This document shows, one piece after another, positions 1-6,910 of a stretch of DNA of 11,837 nucleotides (the first letter of the stretch is position 1; the number at the start of each line of letters is the position of its first letter). This DNA comes from Mycoemilia scoparia (lineage: Eukaryota; Kickxellomycota; Kickxellomycetes; Kickxellales; Kickxellaceae). Made by a program: the position numbers and the translations under genes. The stretch spans positions 1 to 11,837 of the forward strand of contig JANBPU010000420.1 of NCBI GenBank assembly GCA_027575805.1, given 5' to 3'. The notes below the pieces were generated by a model. The model was not told where the DNA came from. It was given only the letters and a program-made list of their open reading frames with translations, and ran no database searches.

Positions 1-1
1 A

Positions 2-514
2 TCAATTCTTTCTAAGCGTGGCATGCAAAAGGAATGCTGTGGACCCATGAAAATGGTTTGTATCAAACAGGTCGAGACTCTCTGGGTTTCAGATGATAGG
101 ATTGCTGTCAAGTATATCATGTGCAATAGCATAATCTTCAATGTAGTTTCAAACCACGATGGAAACTTAATCACTATTTTGAACCAAGACTCCTCGACTA
201 CTTTTGATTATTACGGCGATAGGGAAGTTGCAGGTTATTGTTATATTTGTATAAATGACATATATGAAGATGAATCATATTTTCACCTTAACAAGCTGTG
301 TCCATGTGGAAAAGAGATTTATCACGTACAGTGTGTTGCTGATGGATATTCATTGACCAAATGTGCATTTAATAAAGAGGATGAGCACAAGAAACCAGCA
401 ATTAATTCTTCCCAACCTTTAAAGAACACATATCAGATGGTGAAAAGTCTGGATGGTGGAATTGCTACACTTTTTTGGGACATTTTCTACTGTGTCAAAG
501 GACTATATGCTTAG
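2..514 (+). CDS. Gene A: 5'-partial paralogue of the membrane-anchored Cys/His finger family
   Basis: The reading frame is open from base 2 and ends at a TAG (512-514). The first ATG in view, at 23, aligns with an internal Met of gene C (MQKKCC versus MQKECC), so the true start and any anchor exon lie outside the window. The C-terminal part has the family finger: C-x2-C beginning at base 239, then x16, C-x-C, x5, H-x2-C, x9, C. The core reads NDIYEDESYFHLNKLC, close to gene C. Compared with B and C, about 20 residues between the CC pair and the following conserved Cys are missing, which removes the C-x2-H of the upstream cluster. The tail after the finger has diverged and lacks the ALQIT helix shared by B and C. 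The function is unknown; a ubiquitin-ligase-like or protein-binding finger is only an inference from the spacing. Confidence 0.8.
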   Translation, partial: SILSKRGMQKECCGPMKMVCIKQVETLWVSDDRIAVKYIMCNSIIFNVVSNHDGNLITILNQDSSTTFDYYGDREVAGYCYICINDIYEDESYFHLNKLCPCGKEIYHVQCVADGYSLTKCAFNKEDEHKKPAINSSQPLKNTYQMVKSLDGGIATLFWDIFYCVKGLYA

Positions 515-735
515 GTATCTTGTCCCTGGTAGGGCCACATTACACTTCTTTTTTCTTTGAGATTTTACATTTTTGTAATATTAATATGATTATGTAAAAC
601 CCAAGAAATTATAAATAATTAACCCAATTGAGACAACAATCATTTCTATGTAGAAACTGATAAAGGCCATATTGTTTCTTTTTTAAGTTGTTCTTATTAG
701 GATAGATTACTGTCTAGTTTTTAAAAATATCTTTT

Positions 736-835
736 CAGGGATGTAACTGTGTGTGAGAGAACTGTTCTACCCAAATTAGTGGCCTTCAAAGTATATCCAC
801 TGATCAAGACTTGTGCTTGAGGAGTTACATCTCTG
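736..835. mobile_element. 100-bp inverted-repeat element with hAT-like ends
   Basis: The left end CAGGGATGTAACT and the reverse complement of the right end CAGAGATGTAACT match at 12 of 13 positions. The CAGRG start recalls hAT-superfamily terminal repeats. The 8-bp flanks (tatctttt and atacttat) agree at only 4 of 8 positions, so a target-site duplication is not demonstrated. There is no coding capacity, so it would be a non-autonomous relic. Confidence 0.45.
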
Positions 836-870
836 ATACTTATTAGCCACCTAGCACTTTTTTGAGTTTA

Positions 871-994
871 TATACAGGTAATTATTTTTGAAGAGCGGCA
901 ATTTGCTAATAAATGGCAGCTATCCATTTGGCTGTGATTGCCCCTATAATCATTGGCGACCAAATGGTGCCCTTTAAAAATTATTACCCACATA
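871..994. mobile_element. MITE-like element, copy 1
   Basis: The terminal inverted repeats of about 26 bp (871-896 against the complement of 969-994) match at 20 of 26 positions around the core TAATTATTTTTGAAG. The interior read on the minus strand carries CCAATGATTATAGGGGCAAT, nearly the same as the interior of copies 2 and 4. There is no ORF. Confidence 0.7.
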
Positions 995-1318
995 TCAAGC
1001 GAGTTATAGAAAAATTCAAATAATCACAAGCTAATAGCTCAACCAAGTGTCAATATAACTAGTAATTTTTTATTGAATAAACTTGCTATAAAATTTTATG
1101 GTGGTTGGTAAAAAAACTTGTTTTAAGATATAACAAATCATAGACTAAAATGATTAGCTTTGTGAATTCAAAAAGAACTTTTTTGAAAAAATATTTTGTA
1201 AAAATGTTTAATCATATCATTGAATTTGAAAATCTTTTGAAGTTTTTTGCAACCAAAAAAAGAGAAAATTTATATTTACAAACAAATACTAAAAATGTTT
1301 AAATCTTTATGGAATAGC

Positions 1319-1331
1319 ATATATATATATA
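1319..1331 (+). promoter_or_regulatory. TATA-like element of gene B
   Basis: An alternating AT run lies about 165 bases before the ATG of gene B, and no other ATG occurs between the two. Gene C has a TATAAATA at a similar distance (about 190). Both boxes are followed by similar sequence (AGCAAGAAG in B, AGTGAGAAA in C), which suggests a shared core promoter. A simple AT microsatellite would look the same. Confidence 0.45.
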
Positions 1332-1494
1332 GCAAGAAGAATCTTGTTTCTTGTTATTCTTTCCCTCTCATTTCAAAATATTCAAAAGCATAACCATCCT
1401 TCTTCCAACTCCCCGCTGTGACATTCTCTTCTACCTCCTTCTTTTACAACCACAACTACAAGTCATTATTATCCATCCCAAGGATAGAGAAGTT

Positions 1495-2713
1495 ATGGTT
1501 ATTCCAACCATCAAATTCTTATTGACAAAAATGCTGAAAGGAATGATTTTTGCTCTAGTCATTTCCATCCTTATCAAAGAGCTTAGCACTACCATTGTTC
1601 CAGCCATTTCCATCCTTATCAAAGAGCTTAGCACTATCATTGTTCCAGCCATTTCCATCCTTATCAAAGAGCCTAGCACTATCATTGTTCCAGTCATCAA
1701 AGCTCTGCTGCTGAAATTGTGGGAAGCTTTTATTTTATTTATAGCAATTGAACTTGGTAAGTAACAGTGTAGCAAAAGAAATATATTATTATTGATATAT
1801 TCAGTATTATAAACTAACAAAAACCTACAATAATTAATACTGTTATTATCATTATTTTATAGCGGTATATGTCCTTGTTTTGGCAAATGTGTTTAATGAC
1901 ATTGGTCATGGAGATATAGTAATCGTGTTCGCTGACTTTACGTTTGGCCAAAGCAAATGGAAGGGATCAAGCCACAACAATAAAACGCTTCGTAAGATCA
2001 TTGATCTGCTTTTTCTGCTGAGTCAGCACTATATAGCAAGATATAGTTGTAAATCACAGGAGAAACAACATCATGGAGATACATTAAAGAAAAAATTAAG
2101 TTTTAGTCCAACAACCGTTCCAAATGTGATTGGCAATCCAACCATTACAAGAGATTGTTGTAAGGATTCTGATGGAAATGTCAAGAAATGTGATAAGCAT
2201 GCTGGAACCAAGGACACTGAAAAGGCGTGTATTAAAACAATCGAGATTCTTTCTATAAAAGATGGAAAACATGCTTTGAGATATGAGCTTTTGAATGGAC
2301 TTGTTTTCAACTTGGTCTTAACTCCAGATGGCCAATTGACCTATGAACTAAATGATGAACAGAACGACAGTGATCAAGGTAGCAGTACCAGGGAAAAGAA
2401 TGGGAAATCTTTGGAATCCAGGGATAATAAAGAAAGTTTAGGATTTTGTATACCTTGTCATAGTGATATATATCCTGATGAATCTTATGTTGACTTTTCC
2501 AGCTTATGTATATGCGAACAGGATATCTTTCATCTTGGCTGCATTTTTGATAATGAGTATAAGTCAGAGGATTGTATTATTGGTTTATTGGGTGATGATA
2601 ATAAAACAGCACTTCAGATTACTGACGATCTTGATAATCTATTATACTTGCTAGAAAATGTTTACCTTGATCAGAATAAACAAATCCTGTTGCTATTAAA
2701 GGAAGACCCATGA
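1495..2713 (+). CDS. Gene B: membrane-anchored Cys/His finger protein, two exons (1495-1756, 1863-2713)
   Basis: Splicing joins the exons in frame (phase 1, CTT G|CG GTA) and gives 370 residues ending at TGA. The ATG at 1495 (context GAAGTTATGG) is the first after the TATA-like run. Residues 23-67 are three copies of a 15-residue hydrophobic unit (ISILIKELSTTIVPA type). Residues about 75-95 form a membrane segment spanning the splice junction. A Lys/Ser/Gln-rich linker follows. The first cluster is C186 C187-x9-C-x2-H-x9-C. The second is the finger C283, C286, C303, C305, H311, C314, C325, resembling RING-CH/PHD spacing without the final ligand. A helix ALQITDDLDNLLYLLENV closes the protein, as in gene C. 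The likely topology is a single N-terminal anchor with the finger in the soluble tail. No biochemical activity can be assigned. Confidence 0.8.
1561..1695 (+). repeat. 45-bp in-frame tandem repeat, three copies, in exon 1 of gene B
   Basis: Units at 1561-1605, 1606-1650 and 1651-1695 each begin ATTTCCATCCTTATCAAAG. Units 1 and 2 differ at one base; units 2 and 3 differ at two. Each unit encodes 15 mostly hydrophobic residues with one charged KE pair. The 45-bp period keeps the frame, so copy-number change would lengthen or shorten the N-terminus without breaking the gene. Confidence 0.95.
1757..1862 (+). other. Intron of gene B (106 bases)
   Basis: The donor is GTAAGT, a branch-like CTAAC lies in AAACTAACAAA, and the acceptor is TTTTATAG. 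The intron is phase 1 and interrupts the hydrophobic segment, at the same place as in gene C. Confidence 0.85.
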
Positions 2714-3289
2714 AGATTCTGAATACATGGTTTCTCACAAGCCCCTCTCTTTTTTAATATTTTTTACCTTTATTTCTGTTATATAATGGCAAAAAATCTA
2801 AACAACTGGAGTAATGATATTTTTTTTAATTGGAATTGTAGTATTTACTATATGGGTTATAATTTTTAAAGAGTATTTTTTGGTGGCTAATGATTATAGG
2901 GCAAACATAACCAAATGGAAGTCCAGGTTTACTATAAGACACTCACCCTTCAAAAATTACGATCCATATGGATTTTCAGGCTGGTAATCCAAGTTTTTTA
3001 GCAAGTTCTGAATGGCTATATATCAAAAACAAATTTCTGTGAGCATTTAGATTTTTTTATATAAAAAAAAAGTAAGAAAACTACAATCATAAAACAAGTC
3101 ACTGTCACTGTGAAAACCAAAAAATTGGTTTGATACCTAATCATTTAAAACAGTCAATAAATCATTTTTGCTTTAAACTTTTTTCAAAGACATTTTTTTG
3201 AAATCCATGAAAACAAAAATTTTAAAAAAATTGTAATTTTCACACTAACACTAATAGCCACCTATGGCAAAATGTATTATATTCATCAG
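2714..3289. other. Gene-free spacer between B and C
   Basis: This AT-rich spacer has no credible ORF. It contains one MITE-like element (2849-2971). The remainder is A/T-rich sequence with homopolymer runs, and nothing else is recognised. Confidence 0.6.
2849..2971. mobile_element. MITE-like element, copy 2
   Basis: The left end TATGGGTTATAATTTTTAAA matches the complement of the right end TATGGATCGTAATTTTTGAA; about 19 of 24 positions agree over the full repeat. The interior TGGCTAATGATTATAGGGCA matches copy 1 read on the other strand, which shows common descent. There is no ORF. Confidence 0.7.
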
Positions 3290-3297
3290 TATAAATA
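3290..3297 (+). promoter_or_regulatory. TATA box of gene C
   Basis: TATAAATA lies about 190 bases before the gene C start. The leader in between is C- and A-rich and has no ATG, so scanning would reach 3483 first. Confidence 0.6.
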
Positions 3298-3482
3298 TAG
3301 TGAGAAATCCTTCGTTCTGTAATTTTTCTTAACACCAAAAACACACATACACTCATCTAGCCCAACTGTTTGCCACCCTTTCGCATCTTTTCTCCCCTTC
3401 CACCATATTCTACGCTAAAAAAACAATAACAGTAGTCATTGGTCACTATTCTCCCTTCTCCTCACCTTAGAACTCAAGTATC

Positions 3483-4534
3483 ATGGCTAACAAGGTCTTT
3501 GGCAGCCTAAGGTACATATTCATGGGACTTGTTGCTTTGGCTATAGGTTGTGGAATAGGTAAGTCAAAGAGAGAGACAGAGAGCCAGACACCTAAAAATT
3601 CTTCATATTGGTATATTGTTTATTATACTTAACAAAAAAAATATGATTATTGCTATTTTGTGTAGGATGTATTCTGATGTTTGGATATTGCAGCAGTTTT
3701 ACCTTCGATATACACAAATTAAACTATGGACCAAGTGATGTTTTTGATGAGGTGGAGGATGAGTTGTCAGAATTTACAAATATTATGAGCCCCACCAGCA
3801 ACTTTAATATGATCACGGAAACTTTTGACCTGCTTGCTCTACTCAATATAGAGTGCATTAAAATATACAAAGCTGAAAAGCTGAAAAAACAGCATCAACT
3901 GCTGCTGCAGAACCACCAAAAGTCCACGGATAGCAACACGAAGTTGGCTGGCAATTCAAAGGCTACTCAGAAGTTTATCGAGTTACCAGTCATGCAAAAG
4001 AAATGTTGTAGTTTAAAGGATCGCTATGGTAATAACGAAAAATGTCATAGGCATGCTTTATTTAGGAACACCGAAACAGCGTGTATCAACACTATTAAGC
4101 CTCTTTTCATGAAAGATGGAAGAGTTGTTTTTGAATACGTGCTCTGGAATGGCGTTACATTTAATATTGCTTCAACACTGGATGGTCTTTTAGACGTGGA
4201 ATTGAATATAGAGAAGATTGATAGTGTTGCTGTTGGTATTGGCAAAAGGACTGAATTTAACTGTGCTTTATGCTACAACGGGATTTACACTCACCAGACG
4301 TATCTAAACCTCAACAAATTGTGTGTATGCAGTTATGAAGCTTTTCATCTCTATTGTGCTTTCGATTTAGGGTATAGATTCGTGTGTTGCGCTTCTGCTT
4401 TTAAGGAAAATGAAAAGCAAGCATTACAGATAACTGCAGAACTTGACGATTTATTGTATTTGTTGAAAAATATGCATACTGATATAGCTTGTCAGATCAC
4501 TCAGTCTTTTGCGAAGCACCTGAATGAATCATGA
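3483..4534 (+). CDS. Gene C: membrane-anchored Cys/His finger protein, two exons (3483-3558, 3666-4534)
   Basis: Splicing joins G|GA TGT in phase 1 and yields 314 residues ending at TGA. The start (ATCATGGCT) is the first ATG after the TATA box. Residues about 11-33 form a strongly hydrophobic signal anchor built from both exons (YIFMGLVALAIGCGIG then CILMFGY). An acidic segment, then a Lys/Gln-rich linker, leads to the first cluster (C139 C140-x11-C-x2-H-x9-C). The conserved block with ETACINTI and KDGR follows. The finger is C225, C228, C245, C247, H253, C256 and C266 or C267. The helix ALQITAELDDLLYLLKNM closes the protein. Similarity to gene B runs over the whole second exon, roughly 40-45% identical in the best blocks by eye. 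The family is not recognised. A membrane-tethered E3-like or protein-binding role is possible but unproven. Confidence 0.88.
3559..3665 (+). other. Intron of gene C (107 bases)
   Basis: The donor is GTAAGT, a branch-like CTTAAC lies about 30 bases before the end, and the acceptor is TTTTGTGTAG. Phase, position and length match the gene B intron (106 bases), which confirms both gene models. Confidence 0.88.
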
Positions 4535-4606
4535 GTGTGTATTTTTGGGGAAACGCCTTTTTTCTTTTGGATTTCGTGTCTTTATAATATAATGATATAA
4601 AATCTC

Positions 4607-4748
4607 AGTAGTCATAATATGTATTGGTATTTTATTTTTGATATCGCTAGTGACAAGTGTTGGAGGGAAGCGACAATAGTAGTCATAATATGTATTGGTA
4701 TTTTATTTTTGATATCGCTAGTGACAAGTGTTGGAGGGAAGCGACAAT
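4607..4748. repeat. Exact 71-bp tandem duplication
   Basis: Bases 4607-4677 and 4678-4748 are identical by eye. The duplication begins 73 bases after the stop of gene C, so it probably lies in the 3' untranslated or termination region. The lack of differences points to a very recent event or an assembly artefact. Confidence 0.95.
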
Positions 4749-4813
4749 AAAAGCGAAATATATTTAAACAATAAATATATATGTATATAAAATGAATAAG
4801 AGCCAAAGGTTCT

Positions 4814-5041
4814 ATGAAAGTATATAGGCAACTAAACCAATATGTAATATTATTCCTATTAAGCTTATGGGTTTCTTTTACAGTCTTAACCCTTACTATC
4901 AACAACAAGAGATCTAATCTTTGGCCCCATGAAATATATTTGGGAAGGCTGTGGCGATTCTTTGGATTTGATGGGCTTTGTCCGCCAGCTTATTACTTTT
5001 GCTATAAATTGATACCTCTCACTTGGATGATGACAAAGTAA
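4814..5041 (+). CDS. Doubtful 75-residue single-pass membrane ORF
   Basis: ATG to TAA, 75 residues. Residues about 10-29 are hydrophobic (YVILFLLSLWVSFTVLTLTI), like a signal anchor, and the remainder is rich in aromatic residues (LWRFFGFDGLC, PPAYYFCYK). An ATG at 4792 opens a short frame that ends at 4827, past this start, which argues against efficient translation of this ORF as drawn. An acceptor-like TTTCTTTTACAG inside the ORF leaves open a spliced model. It is not related to genes A-C by eye and no family is recognised. It may be chance. Confidence 0.25.
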   Translation: MKVYRQLNQYVILFLLSLWVSFTVLTLTINNKRSNLWPHEIYLGRLWRFFGFDGLCPPAYYFCYKLIPLTWMMTK

Positions 5042-5149
5042 TTACAATTAACAAAGCGAATGCCTAGACTATTTTTAGTGCTTACTGACTAGCTACTGGC
5101 ACTGAATTGTATTTATATAATTCTCTCTGTTTGTGTGTTGTAGACTCAC

Positions 5150-5267
5150 ATATGGATGGCTATTTTTGAAAGGCTAAACTAATGTTATCAATGATATTAT
5201 AGATTTAGCCAGTAGTATGCAAGTTGAAACTAGCAAAGCTTAGCCCTTCAAAAATAATCACCCATAT
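5150..5267. mobile_element. MITE-like element, copy 3 (best-preserved ends)
   Basis: The terminal inverted repeats of 28 bp (5150-5177 against the complement of 5240-5267) match at 24 of 28 positions, with core TATTTTTGAAAGGCTAA. The interior is more diverged from the other copies but keeps a trace (ATCAATGATATTATAG). There is no ORF. Confidence 0.8.
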
Positions 5268-5480
5268 GGCAGGTTCTCCATTAAAAGTGCTTCTAAGTGT
5301 AATACAATACCTCCAGCAAATTTGGCCCACAGGCCATACATTTTAGGCTGGCATTTGAGAGATTATTCTGGAACCCTTTTAGAGTAAACTCTTCCATATA
5401 TGAATTTTAGCGCCACTGATGGCAGTGGTATACTACATTGTAGTAATGCTGCAATTCACAAACTGTGTGGTGTTATATAT

Positions 5481-5637
5481 GGCTGAACTTTACTAGTAGT
5501 CAAATGTATGGTACACAGGAGTAGTAGCGGATTCCTAGATTTTGGCTGAACCATCAGGCATTTCATATACAATTCCTGGGGCCCCAATATTCTGTTTAGA
5601 GCCTTGTGAGCCCCGGCCATATACTGACAGTATCTGG
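5481..5637. repeat. Dispersed ~150-bp repeat, copy R1
   Basis: It shares ordered blocks with 6768-6910 and 11218-11363: TTTACTA with TCAAA near the left end, then CCTAGATTTTGGCTGAACC, a GGGGCCCC-like centre, GCCTTGTGAG, and CCATATACTG at the right end. No inverted or direct terminal repeats were seen. Confidence 0.6.
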
Positions 5638-6004
5638 AATCCACTAAACTGTGTTACTGTGTAAATGCCGTTTAATTAAAATATGAAATGTGTGGCACTG
5701 TTTAATAAAGAAGTAAATCCAGTCACCTAAACGTTATAAATTTCAGCGAATTTATTAGGAATTGATCTAGATGTTTTCACTTTGTTGTAAAAGTTCCTTA
5801 GTTTAGCCAGCGAGCAAGTCTAAATCATCTACATGTTAACACTGAGCAACTATGGTGTAAAAAAGCTATACTGCGCTCTGGCTATTGGTCACCATCATAT
5901 ATTGCAACATTTAGTGCTTGGCTTGAATGACATATACGCTGCTAATTATATACCCACAATATCGGGGGCAAAAGTAACAAGCTGTGAACAAGCACGAATG
6001 CGGA

Positions 6005-6010
6005 TATATA
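6005..6010 (+). promoter_or_regulatory. TATA-like element of gene D
   Basis: TATATA lies about 95 bases before the ATG and is followed by a CT- and CA-rich leader. The only ATG in between (6019) is so close to the box that it probably precedes the transcription start. Confidence 0.45.
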
Positions 6011-6104
6011 GTCAGCAATGAAAGAGCTAAACTTATAAGTCACAAAACTAGTCTTTAATTCTCCAACTATTTTCTACCAACAAGCATCACCGACAACCAT
6101 AAAA

Positions 6105-6635
6105 ATGCACTCTATCAAGAAGCTTGCCATCACCGGAACGCTCCTTCTACCCTTCCTTTTTGGCGCAGTTTCGGCAATCAATGATGATGGTGGTGTGGCC
6201 CCAACGGCTCCAGAATATGCTTCTGGCTTTACAACACATGTAGTTCTAGGAGGTGACGATGGGGGTGATAATACTCAAGGTAGCGAAGATTCTGAAGATG
6301 GGCTTAATTTCAGCCCTGAAGTTTTGGACAAGATCCAGGAATTGTCCAGCGCTATTGAAAAGAATCCTTCCGCACAGCCAAGTGACCCAGAGTTCAAGGA
6401 TAACCTGGTATTTGTTTCCAGGGAACTTGGACTGGAAAAGGCTGCTGATGCATTCGAAAGAGCCACCGAGGGTGCTAAGGTTCCAGATCTAGCTATATTT
6501 TCTTTGATCCAATCTATTGCTGAACATTCGCCTAAGATACAGAAGGGCCATTTCAATAGCAATAACCCTGTTGATGTTGCCATTCTTACCTTGTCTGGCT
6601 ATTTGAGCTATCTCGTTAGCCCTAATCTCGTTTAG
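6105..6635 (+). CDS. Gene D: secreted acidic cysteine-free protein, unknown function
   Basis: ATG (context CATAAAAATG) to TAG, 176 residues, no intron needed. Residues 1-24 form a textbook signal peptide: basic start (HSIKK), hydrophobic core LAITGTLLLPFLFGA and V-S-A before the likely cut. Residues 25-65 are disordered and rich in Gly, Asp and Ser. Residues about 65-176 look mostly helical (SPEVLDKIQELSSAIEK, FERATEGAK, AIFSLIQSIAEH). The mature part has about 25 acidic against 9 basic residues and no cysteine, so it is not a disulfide-stabilised effector of the common type. Third-position choice is cleaner than in genes A-C (many TTC, AAG, ATC), which may mean stronger expression. No domain is recognised. 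An extracellular or cell-wall protein is the plain inference. Confidence 0.85.
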   Translation: MHSIKKLAITGTLLLPFLFGAVSAINDDGGVAPTAPEYASGFTTHVVLGGDDGGDNTQGSEDSEDGLNFSPEVLDKIQELSSAIEKNPSAQPSDPEFKDNLVFVSRELGLEKAADAFERATEGAKVPDLAIFSLIQSIAEHSPKIQKGHFNSNNPVDVAILTLSGYLSYLVSPNLV

Positions 6636-6707
6636 GTTCTATAATTTTGGGTAGATTATACATACACGAATGATTAGGATATTAGTGTTTTAATAATAGC
6701 GACATTC

Positions 6708-6713
6708 AATAAA
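6708..6713 (+). terminator. Polyadenylation signal AATAAA of gene D
   Basis: A canonical AATAAA lies 73 bases after the stop codon, in A/T-rich sequence. Confidence 0.5.
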
Positions 6714-6767
6714 TACAAGATTTTTGGCATCTTTTGATTAAATAATATCATGGTTTAGTTTATGTAT

Positions 6768-6910
6768 GGCAAGATTTCACTATAGTGATAAGGTATGAAA
6801 TAGGCAGAAATGGGTCCTGAGATTTTGGTTCAATCGTCAGATATTTGATATGCAACTTCTGTGGGGGCCAAATCCGCCTAAGGCCTTGTGAATTATAACC
6901 ATATTTATCA
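6768..6910. repeat. Dispersed ~150-bp repeat, copy R2
   Basis: The same ordered blocks as R1: AAGATTTCACTA, GGCAGAAATGGGTCCTGAGA, TTTTGGTTCAATCGTCAGA, GTGGGGGCCAAAT, AGGCCTTGTGAAT and ACCATATTTATC. The reverse strand is open in the same frame in R1 and R2 (PKSRNP versus PKSQDP), though R3 has stops there. Confidence 0.6.

Larger units (their letters stand above)
515..1318. other. Gene-free spacer between A and B
   Basis: This AT-rich spacer holds no credible ORF. It contains two small inverted-repeat elements, listed separately (736-835 and 871-994). The rest (995-1318) is low-complexity A/T sequence with no recognised feature. Confidence 0.6.
5042..6004. other. Gene-free spacer before gene D
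   Basis: It holds one MITE-like element (5150-5267) and one dispersed repeat (5481-5637). A further weakly similar fragment of the same repeat family may lie at about 5308-5390 (AGCAAATTTGGCCCACAGG). Short ORFs here, such as 5833-6021, have no supporting features. Confidence 0.5.

Noticed and set aside
1431..1820. 129-residue minus-strand ORF with repeats
   Set aside because: It is the mirror of the 45-bp coding repeat of gene B, whose + strand frame is supported by splicing and by gene C.
1880..2713. Gene B as a single-exon ORF starting at 1880
   Set aside because: The codon at 1880 is TTG, not ATG. The phase-1 intron with consensus ends joins it to exon 1 and mirrors gene C.
3650..4534. 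Gene C as a single-exon ORF starting at 3650
   Set aside because: It begins with TTG inside the intron. The spliced model from the ATG at 3483 restores a complete membrane anchor.
5456..5644. 62-residue minus-strand ORF
   Set aside because: It lies within dispersed repeat R1 and is not kept open in copy R3, so it is treated as repeat sequence.
5833..6021. 62-residue + strand ORF before gene D
   Set aside because: No recognisable feature; it runs over the TATA-like element of gene D and looks like chance.
6275..6583. 102-residue minus-strand ORF
   Set aside because: It is a shadow of gene D, which has a signal peptide, a good start and a poly(A) signal.
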